A stretch of 37,140 nucleotides of DNA, from the NCBI RefSeq assembly GCF_003013475.1, contig NZ_PXZO01000008.1, positions 1-37,140 on the forward strand. The letters run 5' to 3'. Origin of the DNA: Brevibacillus porteri (GTDB lineage: Bacteria; Bacillota; Bacilli; Brevibacillales; Brevibacillaceae). The translations under genes were made by a program, and so were the position numbers. Each line of letters opens with the position of its first letter. Position 1 is the first letter of the stretch. Shown piece by piece: positions 22,484-29,920 of the stretch. The notes under the pieces are model-generated. The model worked only from the letters and a program-made list of their open reading frames with translations. It had not been told where the DNA came from and made no database searches.

Positions 22484-22870
22484 TTAATTTTTAGAAATAT
22501 CCAATACCATTTCTTGCGTGTGTTTTGAATCAACAGAAATGAAAAATTTATACGTTCCTGCAGAAGGCATTGTGTAAGATCCTAAGTCAAAAATGATTAA
22601 CTGTCCTTTATCAAGAGTAACATTAGGAATCGTAATTACGGAGCCATTAATTTTATCAGCACCAATTTCATTGCGAGCAGAAGCAATGTAATACAAATCG
22701 GTTGCATCTGGAGTGAAAACATCATTCAAATCAAAAGTTAGAGTCGCGTTTCTTAATGGCTGGGTGGCGAGAAATTTTGGCATAAGGTATTGGGAGGAGC
22801 CTTCAACGAAATGGTAGGGATATTGACCATTTAAATTGTCTTGCAAAGTGAATATTGGATCAATATAGCT
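22484..22870 (-). CDS. Cassette 2: open 3' exon behind an intron DV/DVI motif
   Basis: The frame is open from the predicted splice point (22870) to TAA 22484, 128 residues starting SYIDPIFTLQDNLNGQYPYH. As in cassette 1, the first codons are AGC TAT in the same phase, and there is no ribosome site. The protein has a beta-sandwich look (NATLTFDLNDVF, GSVITIPNVTLDKGQLIIFDLGS, GTYKFFISVDS). It is not similar to the cassette 1 exon, so the two would give different C-termini. Confidence 0.5.
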   Translation of the reverse strand, partial: SYIDPIFTLQDNLNGQYPYHFVEGSSQYLMPKFLATQPLRNATLTFDLNDVFTPDATDLYYIASARNEIGADKINGSVITIPNVTLDKGQLIIFDLGSYTMPSAGTYKFFISVDSKHTQEMVLDISKN

Positions 22871-22995
22871 ATTCTCGACTTATTCCCTTCTCTTCGTGAG
22901 GGTTTTCGTTCGAGCCTACACCGTGCGGGCGACTTTCATCGCACACGGCGTTCCATCAACGGATAAGAAGGATTTTTACAACGGGCAAAATAAGC
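22865..22995 (-). repeat. Direct repeat copy 2 (intron 3' end)
   Basis: This is the partner of 22225-22360, about 640 bases apart. To its right lie about 100 bases without recognisable intron sequence before a plus-strand gene. No 5' exon or domain I is present here. Confidence 0.85.
22871..22951 (-). ncRNA. Group II intron domains V and VI, copy 2
   Basis: The organisation is the same as in copy 1. Domain V at 22951-22918 differs by a single base in the bulge. Domain VI (about 22914-22871) pairs CTCGA with TCGAG and CCCT with AGGG and keeps the AATAAG bulge. A change to TCGGG in copy 1 keeps pairing through G-U. Confidence 0.75.
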
Positions 22996-23098
22996 GTACT
23001 ACAAATATGTCAATATTTACAGATTTTGATTTCAAGATGATGGATCCAAGTGATGAGGGATTAACAAAATAATCGATTTGTAAAGGAGAGGTTCGTGC

Positions 23099-23281
23099 AT
23101 GACAGAAATCGTTTTAGAACTCGATGAAAACCAGCGCTTTTTGATTGAAGACCCTGATAGTGTCTCGGTGATTATGGTCGATCAAATCACGATCCATCCA
23201 GTTGCCTGCCAAATTGTTTATAGTGGTTACTCGTTCAACGTTGATTATGAAAAGATGGATTTTACCAATAGAAAAAAGTGA
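23099..23281 (+). CDS. 60-residue hypothetical protein
   Basis: GGAGAGG precedes the ATG. The product consists mostly of strands (EIVLELDENQRFLIEDPDSV, QIVYSGYSFNVDYEKMDF). No family. Confidence 0.5.
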   Translation: MTEIVLELDENQRFLIEDPDSVSVIMVDQITIHPVACQIVYSGYSFNVDYEKMDFTNRKK

Positions 23282-23365
23282 ACATGGTACTTGATACAAC
23301 ATTGAATGTGATTTATGGCGAGGATGACTAGACACAACAATCGATGTGATAAATGGGGTGCAAAA

Positions 23366-23629
23366 ATGTACGAACCACAGTATTACAAAGGCATTAAATT
23401 ACAACTGATTCGAAGGAATTATACAGGCTACGCCGCAAAACGATTCACATTGAACGGTACAAATCAGAATGTCTGGATACCATGCAAGCATCTTCATGAT
23501 GACGGCAGATTGAAAGAGAACGAGGATATTGATTACGTATTTCGGAAGGCTCAACGGCAGCTTGAATTGGCAGGGTACACCGAACCAATCCAAGGCATTA
23601 AAAAGCGCACAGTTACAGGGATTGCTTAA
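23366..23629 (+). CDS. Hypothetical phage protein, 87 residues
   Basis: ATG 23366 with GGGGTG upstream was chosen over an earlier in-frame ATG lacking a ribosome site. The content is NYTGYAAKRFTLNGTNQNVWIPCKHLHDDG and a basic C-terminal helix. The repeated motif suggests a DNA- or RNA-binding accessory protein. The function is unknown. Confidence 0.55.
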   Translation: MYEPQYYKGIKLQLIRRNYTGYAAKRFTLNGTNQNVWIPCKHLHDDGRLKENEDIDYVFRKAQRQLELAGYTEPIQGIKKRTVTGIA

Positions 23630-23641
23630 TATACATTACGT

Positions 23642-23932
23642 ATGTATCCAGGGAGGGGAACAAGATGGACGGGTTGTGGCTGCCCAACGTGCGGATGCGA
23701 AAAGCTAACACATTACATTGGCGGCGTGTATGAATGTAAATTATGCGGAAGTAATGTTGATCAGCATGATTTGATTCCAACCGGACAGTTCATGGAAATG
23801 GATATGTCGGTGGAGGAAATCAAGGGTTTGATCGATGTCAAACTGGATATGATGCTGCTCTTTCCCGAAGATAAAGCAGCGCTTATTGATGACATAAAGA
23901 AATTGCGAAGCAGGCTTATAGAAGTAGCCTGA
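23642..23932 (+). CDS. Zinc-ribbon hypothetical protein, 96 residues
   Basis: Four Cys pairs (GCGCPTCGCEK, then YECKLCG) make a zinc ribbon, followed by an acidic helical C-terminus (EDKAALIDDIKKLRSRLIE). The ATG at 23642 lacks a good ribosome site. A stronger GGGAGGGGAACAAG site leads to another frame of only 22 codons, so the true start is doubtful. Confidence 0.5.
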   Translation: MYPGRGTRWTGCGCPTCGCEKLTHYIGGVYECKLCGSNVDQHDLIPTGQFMEMDMSVEEIKGLIDVKLDMMLLFPEDKAALIDDIKKLRSRLIEVA

Positions 23933-23946
23933 ATAGGGGGAACCAA

Positions 23947-24471
23947 GTGAAGGCAATTACAATTCACCAACCGTTTGCGACATTGATCGCCCTCGGGGAA
24001 AAACGATTCGAAACACGAGGCTGGTCTACCAAGCACCGCGGGCCAATCGCGATCCACGCCTCCAAGAAAGTGGACAAGGAGATTTGTCAGCAGGAGCCAT
24101 TCCTTAGTGTACTGGCTGCACATGGTTATACGGCTAATACACTGCCTACGGGCTCAGTTGTTGCTACGGCCAACCTTATCGGCTGTCATTCCGTAACAGT
24201 AACAAAACCATGTAGAGCTACATTAGCTGGCTGGGGTTACGTGGAAGGAAACGAATTAGCGTTTGGATGGTACGATGTGGGGCGTTATGCCTGGGAGATG
24301 ACGGATGTAAAACAAATCGATCCGGTGTCAGCAAAAGGTCTGCAAGGACTATGGAATTGGGGAGGGGAACGGGATGGAAGCATTGCGAGTGATAAGGATA
24401 TGCGATTTCCGGAACCAACCATCACGACAGCATTAGATGAGATTTTTACATTTGGAAAGCAAAAGATTTAG
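23947..24471 (+). CDS. ASCH-domain protein
   Basis: The product is 174 residues. It starts with the typical ASCH pattern KAITIHQPFATLIALGEKRFETRGW, then GPIAIHASKK, and continues PTGSVVATANLIGCHSV, FGWYDVGRYAWEM and KGLQGLWNW. ASCH domains are beta-barrels thought to bind RNA or modified nucleobases, and are frequent in phages. The GTG start has GGGGG upstream. Confidence 0.82.
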   Translation: MKAITIHQPFATLIALGEKRFETRGWSTKHRGPIAIHASKKVDKEICQQEPFLSVLAAHGYTANTLPTGSVVATANLIGCHSVTVTKPCRATLAGWGYVEGNELAFGWYDVGRYAWEMTDVKQIDPVSAKGLQGLWNWGGERDGSIASDKDMRFPEPTITTALDEIFTFGKQKI

Positions 24472-24515
24472 AGGAGCTGCTCGTACCACGTTTCTAAGCA
24501 GCCCTCTAAATCTTA
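24464..24515. terminator. Bidirectional terminator between convergent genes
   Basis: GATTTAGAGG-A-GCTGCT and AGCAG-C-CCTCTAAATC form a stem of 16-17 pairs. T-rich sequence follows on the minus side (TTTTGCTTT). Confidence 0.8.
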
Positions 24516-24523
24516 TAACAAAT

Positions 24524-24982
24524 CTAGTTCCACCAAGGACGCTCACTCAAGGCGATGATATATTTCACATTGGGGTCAACTCTTATTGCATCTTGAGCAG
24601 CTACATGCACTCTGAGTGATTCGCCAGCCGGCAAATATATATACCAGGCTTCGCGTCCTGTATCTTTAAATATACGATTTCCTGAACCAGCAAAACTCAT
24701 ATCACGAATCATATAGTCTAGGCTGCGATTTTGGTAGGTATCGAAATGAAGATAAAATGCTTTTCCTTGGCCTGTGTTGTTTGTCCATTTAAAATAGTCG
24801 TGATCCATTCCGTATTCTGGAATTGATAAAGTGCCCTCAAAACTATCACCAATTCCTTGAAAATAATTCGGTGAGTCAAAACTATCAGGCTCTCTGGCAT
24901 CACCCATAGCGAATGCTGAAGATGACATCGAAAGTAGGCAGGTCGTAAGTCCAAGCGTTGAAATCAGTTTCTTTAATTTCAT
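24524..24982 (-). CDS. Secreted hypothetical protein
   Basis: The product is 152 residues. A clear signal peptide (KLKKLISTLGLTTCLLSMSSSAFA, cut after AFA about residue 25) precedes a mature domain. That domain has YFQGIGDSFEGTLSIPEYGMDHDYFKW, and AWYIYLPAGESLRVHVA resembling the PPC-like beta-sandwich of bacterial secreted proteins. AGGAGG precedes the ATG. It is likely lysogenic-conversion cargo. The function is unknown. Confidence 0.6.
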   Translation of the reverse strand: MKLKKLISTLGLTTCLLSMSSSAFAMGDAREPDSFDSPNYFQGIGDSFEGTLSIPEYGMDHDYFKWTNNTGQGKAFYLHFDTYQNRSLDYMIRDMSFAGSGNRIFKDTGREAWYIYLPAGESLRVHVAAQDAIRVDPNVKYIIALSERPWWN

Positions 24983-25122
24983 AAATGCAACCTCCTAAAA
25001 TTTGGTAATATCTACTTTTTTAATTTACATTTATTCCTAAAAAATGTAAATATCTTTTTTGTTACAAACCAGAGGAAAGAGATCGCATTTTAACAAAAGA
25101 GAAAAAGTGATTCCATTCAGAA

Positions 25123-25419
25123 TCACTCAGCAAAAATCAATGGTACATTCTTCTGATTAGCAAGCTGCATGAACTTCCCCAATTCAACAGGGTTACGAGA
25201 GATTCGCTCAGCACTGTGACAGATTACCTTGTTTACCAATCCTGCCTCTATGTCCGTAATCAACTGAGACAGGCCAGGACGATCCGAGTCAATGGTTTTA
25301 ACATCGATTTCTATGTACACCTTATGGGCTACATTTTGGACAAGCGGCATGCAGGATTCCATTTGTTTTTCGGTTTTTCTAAAATCATTTGATGCAGTTC
25401 GAATAAAAACAGCAACCAT
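25123..25419 (-). CDS. Stand-alone serine-resolvase catalytic domain
   Basis: The product is 98 residues covering only the resolvase N-terminal fold. This is VAVFIRTASND (a Ser at the nucleophile position), DSDRPGLSQLITDIEAGLVNKVI, then SAERISRNPVELGKFMQLANQKNVPLIFAE. There is no DNA-binding or recombinase domain, and the usual Asp of DRLSR is Glu. The frame is complete with its own ribosome site. It could be a remnant or a small partner that modulates one of the two large recombinases. Confidence 0.7.
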   Translation of the reverse strand: MVAVFIRTASNDFRKTEKQMESCMPLVQNVAHKVYIEIDVKTIDSDRPGLSQLITDIEAGLVNKVICHSAERISRNPVELGKFMQLANQKNVPLIFAE

Positions 25420-25553
25420 AGGATCACCTCGATGTATTCTTGTGACAAGTTTACCTCGCTAGCAGACAAAAAAATAACCCCCATTCGGGAGCGCGTATAT
25501 ATGTTCGGCAAAAACATTATAGCACGGGCTTGCCGCGAGGGGGAATTGGAAAG

Positions 25554-25940
25554 ATGAGCGCACAAGAACAACTGTCATTTCTGGAACCAGTAGATGAAAA
25601 AGAAGTCAGAAAGGCTGTTGTCAAAGCATTAAAAGAGTATAAAGCCCTTCGTGATGCTGTCCAAAATAAACAGGAGCGACAGGAAAAGGGCATTGATCAA
25701 CTGTTTCCAAGGCTTCAAAAGTCAGAGTCCACGAATGAGTTGAAAGCACGACAAATCGAAAGGGCTTTGCAGTATTCGTTGGATGAAATCGAGCGTCAGA
25801 TCATCGAAGAGAAGTATCTCAGCACATCAAGGGTAAAAGACATTAACGTTTATCTTGATATGGGCTTGACCAAGGACCAATACTACACGAAAAAGAAAGA
25901 TGCAATTAAGCAAATCGCTACGGCACTCGGGATGATCTGA
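25554..25940 (+). CDS. ArpU-family late transcription regulator
   Basis: The product is 128 residues. The pattern is that of ArpU/RinA-like phage proteins. It has an N-terminal EEV..AL-like helix (VRKAVVKALKEYKALRD), a central ERALQYSLDEIERQIIEEKYL, and a C-terminal sigma-4-like HTH (VYLDMGLTKDQYYTKKKDAIKQIATALG). It would switch on late genes. ATG 25554 was chosen over an upstream in-frame start. Confidence 0.8.
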   Translation: MSAQEQLSFLEPVDEKEVRKAVVKALKEYKALRDAVQNKQERQEKGIDQLFPRLQKSESTNELKARQIERALQYSLDEIERQIIEEKYLSTSRVKDINVYLDMGLTKDQYYTKKKDAIKQIATALGMI

Positions 25941-25952
25941 GTGCTTTTTTAT
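25923..25952 (+). terminator. Terminator at the end of the ArpU-like gene
   Basis: GCACTC and GAGTGC pair across the stop codon, followed by TTTTTTA. The 195 bases after it (to 26146) are AT-rich without a gene. Confidence 0.7.
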
Positions 25953-26146
25953 GAAACAAGCTTCGTCGGCTGTAGATTTTGCTAACGCAATCATAACGTT
26001 GTTATGTTAACGTGCAAGTTATGTGCGACAACTTTCATTTTATTAGCCAGAATTAGAGTTTTATTAACTGATGAAAAATCCAACTTTTGGATGTAAAATC
26101 AAACTAATTACTGCACTAAAATATCGAGAAAATGCTGGGGGTAGTC

Positions 26147-26761
26147 ATGGAACCTGTAAAATTAGTAGCACTAGAAGGTACGTATTCCTCATATTTATAC
26201 GATGGGAAGTTTTATCATTCAATCGATGTAAATTTAAGTCCCTTTGAACTTGAAGGAAATGAATGTATAGAGAACCCAATACATACAGCGATCAATATTG
26301 CATTTCTTAAATTACCAGGTGTTCGGAGCTGGAGGGATTTGGAGAATAAGGCTTACGAGTTTACCGACATCGCTTTCGAGGATTACGAAGTTCCAATGCC
26401 TGATGCATCAGTTTTGTTGTCTTATTATCATAGTCCAGTCTTTATTTCTAACATGGTGTTTGGTGAGAGAACGAATCGCTACATAAGAATGTCGATGAAA
26501 TGTGAAGTAGATTTTGAGAACGGAGTACACGGAATCCAGTCTTATGAACTTTCGTGTCTACTTGAGATTAGGGATTTTTATATTGATTATAGTTTCCTAA
26601 AACCAACAAATGAGAATTTAAAGGAAGCTGAAAAAATTGCAAAACAATATGTTACTTTGGATGATTATGAAGAACCAGAAATCATTCGAAACTTTCAATT
26701 TAATTTGAATGGCCAGGATTTTTTTGAAGAGAAAATATCATTCCCTTCAAAAATTGAATAG
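26147..26761 (+). CDS. Hypothetical accessory protein, 204 residues
   Basis: GGGGGTAG precedes ATG 26147. The product has no recognised motif and reads as a cytoplasmic alpha/beta protein (LEGTYSSYLYDGKFYHSIDVN, NGVHGIQSYELSCLLEIRDFYIDYSF). Local A+T is higher than in the phage genes. With the next gene it resembles immunity-type cargo. Confidence 0.55.
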   Translation: MEPVKLVALEGTYSSYLYDGKFYHSIDVNLSPFELEGNECIENPIHTAINIAFLKLPGVRSWRDLENKAYEFTDIAFEDYEVPMPDASVLLSYYHSPVFISNMVFGERTNRYIRMSMKCEVDFENGVHGIQSYELSCLLEIRDFYIDYSFLKPTNENLKEAEKIAKQYVTLDDYEEPEIIRNFQFNLNGQDFFEEKISFPSKIE

Positions 26762-26883
26762 AATAAAAACAAGCTAAGAATAACAGAGAAATTGAGAAGG
26801 CTCCAAGGTTTTAACGGCAGCTTTTGTTTAGCTAACGGGCAAGATAATCGAGTGAAAAAAAGGATAATTTTTGAGGTGGATAC

Positions 26884-27426
26884 ATGAAATACACTTGTCC
26901 TTGTTGCGGTTATAAAACATTTGACTTAAAACCCCCGGGAACCGTTGATATTTGTCCAGTTTGTTATTGGCAGGATGATTTACATCAGTACTTTGACCCG
27001 GATTTTGAGGGGGGCGCAAATATTTTATCCTTAAGACAGTCTCAAGAGGCTTTAAAAGATAAAACAGATCTAATAAACGATAACTACGAATTCGATGGTC
27101 CGAAAGATATATCAAAAATAAAGCGTATGCCCGTGACGGAGATTGCTAGGATCTTTGTTGCCCTTGATGTACCCCTTGAAAAATTACTTGGACTCTATCT
27201 TGGCTTTATTGAGATTAAAGAAAGTAGCTTTGTTTTCAACTATGAAGAAATCTATGAACTCATGGGCGATGATAGTGAGCTAATTACCCGTTACATAATG
27301 ATTCGAGAAAGGAAAGATCCAAATGCAATTCTTAAGGAAATTCATGGACTTGTCGATAATGAAGCTGACAAAGAAATCAAGAAAATCGAAGAGGTATTTG
27401 TTAAGAAACTCATTTCAGTGCTTTGA
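26884..27426 (+). CDS. CPCC-family cysteine-rich protein
   Basis: The product is 180 residues. The N-terminal CPCC domain is clear, with YTCPCCGYKTF, PPGTVDICPVCYWQDD and DPDFEGGANILSLRQSQ. The C-terminal 110 residues are helical and unassigned. CPCC proteins are common next to polymorphic toxin and immunity genes. No toxin is visible here, so an orphan immunity role is only a suggestion. GAGGTG precedes the ATG. Confidence 0.75.
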   Translation: MKYTCPCCGYKTFDLKPPGTVDICPVCYWQDDLHQYFDPDFEGGANILSLRQSQEALKDKTDLINDNYEFDGPKDISKIKRMPVTEIARIFVALDVPLEKLLGLYLGFIEIKESSFVFNYEEIYELMGDDSELITRYIMIRERKDPNAILKEIHGLVDNEADKEIKKIEEVFVKKLISVL

Positions 27427-27459
27427 GCTAACTGGATTCGATAGTTGAAGATAGTAGTG

Positions 27460-27490
27460 CCGGAAACCACCATTAAGGTGGTTTTTTGTT
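27460..27490 (+). terminator. Terminator after the CPCC gene
   Basis: AAACCACC, ATTA and GGTGGTTT are followed by TTTTG. Confidence 0.85.
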
Positions 27491-27549
27491 GAGAGTTGGT
27501 ACAGACGCGAATGAAAGAAGTCCCAACAAAATTCCGACAAAACGCGGAC

Positions 27550-27920
27550 AAAATTAGGGATAAAAGGCAGGACGATTTGAAATGTTGGAATCGGTAATCT
27601 TGAGTCAAGAGCAAGCGACATCGGCTCTTGGGAGATACCGCCTATCCCTTATCAATGGTGTACCTGAGCGAATCTATGGGTGATGACGAATGTGACCTTA
27701 CGAGAGGGGGGCATTCTGAGCCTGAACGCACAAGTTGCGGCGAGCGTAGCAGGGAACCATGCAATTATTTTTCATTGTATGCATTACAGCGGTTTTCAAG
27801 TTTTGGGAACCCCTCTCGGAGCTTTGGAAAATCGCGAACTACTCTGCTGGGATATACCGGACAGGGGATAATGCGAGGCATACGGCTCCGGCCTCTCGCC
27901 CCTTGTCCAGTACTTCTTAT
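27550..27920 (+). ncRNA. Large candidate structured RNA
   Basis: The 585 bases between genes (27427-28011) hold several long helices. AGGGATA-AAA-GGC pairs with GCC-TATCCCT (about 27556-27648) around a perfect hairpin CAAGAGC/GCTCTTG. ATGCA/TGCAT lies at about 27760-27783. GGACA-GGGG pairs with CCCC-T-TGTCC, enclosing GAGG/CCTC (27859-27907). Frames here have odd composition and no ribosome sites. The class is unknown. Confidence 0.5.
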
Positions 27921-28011
27921 TACCGAATTAGAGAACGGAGACCTCCCAGTGTGTAAGGATGGCACGGAAAATAACTGGAAGAAGTAATAAATAGTTAGGG
28001 CAGAATAAACG

Positions 28012-28374
28012 ATGATGTTGAGACATAGGGAGAGAGGTAAACGCGCTGAATTAGGAGGGGAGATTAATTTGGAAACGGGAGAATTGACTGCTTATTGTTA
28101 CATGGTGCAGAGGGGAAAGCCTGCGGCAATGATGCCATTCCAAGAAAGGTTTCGTGAAGATGTCATCACTTTCGTGATTAATCAAAAACTAAAGGTATAT
28201 ACCGAGCCTTTGGCAGAGGGCTGGTTTACCTTGTGGATTTATAAACATCCACATATTCTTGATGTCATACAAAGCTTGCCGCAGGTCCCTACTTCTGTCC
28301 TTGATCACTGGATACTCGGAAAGCTGTTTGGTTACGAAGAGTCAGCAATCCAAGAATTTTTCACTAAAACCTAA
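28012..28374 (+). CDS. Hypothetical phage protein, 120 residues
   Basis: There is an ATG ATG start without a strong ribosome site. The C-terminal part (LAEGWFTLWIYKHPHILDVIQSLPQV, LDHWILGKLFGYEESAIQEF) is convincing. The domain is unknown. It converges on a small zinc-ribbon gene with a 4-base overlap. Confidence 0.5.
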   Translation: MMLRHRERGKRAELGGEINLETGELTAYCYMVQRGKPAAMMPFQERFREDVITFVINQKLKVYTEPLAEGWFTLWIYKHPHILDVIQSLPQVPTSVLDHWILGKLFGYEESAIQEFFTKT

Positions 28375-28502
28375 CGATATTCCGTCCCATTGCATTTAGG
28401 GCATGGGGGAAGCGTATCTGTGTGATCATCAAGGGTAACGGATTGACCACAACTATTGCAGGTGTAAGTACCTTTTCCAGGTTTTTCACCAGTAGTTGGC
28501 AT
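28371..28502 (-). CDS. 43-residue zinc-ribbon protein
   Basis: An excellent GGAGGTGAT site precedes the ATG. The product starts with TTGEKPGKGTYTCNSCGQSV, then LPPCPKCNGTEY. The two CxxC knuckles and the GxYxC start recall small rubredoxin-like/zinc-ribbon proteins of Bacillales. It is too short for the usual gene size filters. Confidence 0.75.
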   Translation of the reverse strand: MPTTGEKPGKGTYTCNSCGQSVTLDDHTDTLPPCPKCNGTEYR

Positions 28503-28603
28503 ATGTATCACCTCCTTCAAGATACACAATTAGATAATCTGGGTATTTTATCCTTCCGAATGTTGGTAATTGTCGGACGAAAGTTGTAGGATAATAGTAT
28601 TTA

Positions 28604-28644
28604 TTGACGAACTCCCTAAATGAAAATATATTCGAACATTTAGA
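28604..28644 (+). promoter_or_regulatory. Promoter with overlapping dyad
   Basis: TTGACG (28604-28609), a 17-base spacer and TATATT (28627-28632). The dyad CTAAATG/CATTTAG spans the -10 box and could be an operator. The remaining stretch 28503-28603 has no gene. Confidence 0.6.
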
Positions 28645-28660
28645 GAAGGAGTTATAAAGA

Positions 28661-29155
28661 ATGATTTCTGACTTGAATAAATTAACGTGTGTTGAACAAT
28701 TGATCGAAAAGTTGACGAAAAAAGAATTAGTCCATGTATCTCACATCGACTTAGCTGAAATGGATGCGAGCTTATATGAATACATCAATCATTTAAATGA
28801 TTCAATCGCTTTGTTTCCGACAGATTACAATAGTGTCATTTCTGGAGTCATTAGGTTCAAAGAAGGTTATTTTATTACATTAGGTATGCTATTTTGGAAA
28901 GATTCAAGTCGAACAGAAAAGTTTAAAGAAGGAACGTTTCTGTTCTATAAAAGGGACTCAAGTAATTCAATTGACGATTGTGTACATATTACAAACTCCA
29001 CAGAAACTCCTGAACTAATGGATCGTCTCTTCTACGCTTGCTGCAGTAATGAAAAGCCTGAACCACTTAACAAAGACTCTCACTTGGAACACGCAATAAG
29101 GTACGGTCAAGCTTACGGAGAGATCAAAACAATACTAAAAAATTGTTTGACTTAA
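28661..29155 (+). CDS. Hypothetical accessory ('moron') protein, 164 residues
   Basis: AGAAGGAG precedes the ATG. The gene has its own promoter and terminator inside the late region, the usual organisation of lysogenic-conversion genes. There is no recognised motif. Segments FPTDYNSVISGVIRFKEGYF and TLGMLFWKDSS suggest a small globular cytoplasmic protein. Confidence 0.6.
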   Translation: MISDLNKLTCVEQLIEKLTKKELVHVSHIDLAEMDASLYEYINHLNDSIALFPTDYNSVISGVIRFKEGYFITLGMLFWKDSSRTEKFKEGTFLFYKRDSSNSIDDCVHITNSTETPELMDRLFYACCSNEKPEPLNKDSHLEHAIRYGQAYGEIKTILKNCLT

Positions 29156-29161
29156 TTTAAA

Positions 29162-29189
29162 TTGAGCACCCACGAGGTGCTTTTTTTCA
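29162..29189 (+). terminator. Terminator of the accessory gene
   Basis: AGCACC, CACGA and GGTGCT are followed by TTTTTTT. Confidence 0.9.
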
Positions 29190-29208
29190 TGGAGGTGGGT
29201 GAAATGTA

Positions 29209-29703
29209 GTGCGTCAGTTTGTTGACTCAGCCACTGGAGAGATATTTTATACTGAGGAAGTGCTGCGCCGGTCGAATGAGATAATAAAAGTATTTCGTCC
29301 CGTCGGCCGCAGCTCAAAATTCGTAAAGATCAAAGCCAGCCAAAAGGCAAAGCGACCGCTCAGAAAGCTGTCACTCGCTGAGGCTGGTTTTTTGTTGAAG
29401 ATCGCCCCTTATGCCAGTGAGGGAACCAACCTCTTACAGGGCGACAATGAGCGCGGGCAAAAGGGAACGCCGCTCACAGTCAAAGACCTTGCCCGCATCG
29501 CAGACTGCTCCTATCCAACAGCGCGCAAGATCGTGAAGACATTCATGGAGCTCCACGTCATGCGTAGAACCGATTTAGAAGGTCGGTCAGCATTAGCAAT
29601 CAATCCTCTGTATTCTCTCAACGGGAAGACAGCAGAAGCGTGGCTCCTACACCTATTCAGCCAGGAGATCACAGAGGCAGGCGAAGACCCAAATTTGGAC
29701 TAG
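29209..29703 (+). CDS. Winged-helix phage protein, 164 residues
   Basis: A GTG start follows GGAGGTGGG at a long spacing. The central part has a helix-turn-helix (PLTVKDLARIADCSYPTARKIVKTFMELHVM) followed by a wing-like strand (RRTDLEGRSALAINPLY). The N-terminal RQFVDSATGEIFY motif is common in phage regulators of replication genes. The target is unknown. Confidence 0.65.
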   Translation: MRQFVDSATGEIFYTEEVLRRSNEIIKVFRPVGRSSKFVKIKASQKAKRPLRKLSLAEAGFLLKIAPYASEGTNLLQGDNERGQKGTPLTVKDLARIADCSYPTARKIVKTFMELHVMRRTDLEGRSALAINPLYSLNGKTAEAWLLHLFSQEITEAGEDPNLD

Positions 29704-29736
29704 GGGGTCGCCAGAATCCAACAGCCAGCCAAAACA

Positions 29737-29768
29737 TGAGGCTCTAAGCCTCAACCCCATTTTTTGCG
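29737..29768 (+). terminator. Hairpin terminator
   Basis: TGAGGCT, CTA and AGCCTCA form a 7-bp stem followed by ACCCCATTTTTTG. The remaining 150 bases before the next gene show nothing definite. Confidence 0.6.
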
Positions 29769-29920
29769 GTGAAACAAAACATATACTTTTCTGCTGGAAT
29801 AGTAATTTTCGTTACACCACCAAAACACAGCACCAGCCCAACAGTATCAAAGCATACAGCAATTTTAAAGCTGGCAATATTCTTTATTCTTACTTTATTG
29901 CCACGAAGGAGCTGAACAGC

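Noticed and set aside
27628..27987. Open frame of 119 codons over the structured region
   Set aside because: It has no ribosome site and an unnatural composition, and other frames are also open in the same stretch. The helices explain the sequence better.
27490..28010. Group II or group I intron on the plus strand
   Set aside because: I looked for a domain V-like 34-nt hairpin with a GNRA loop and for group I core motifs and found none that fit in order.
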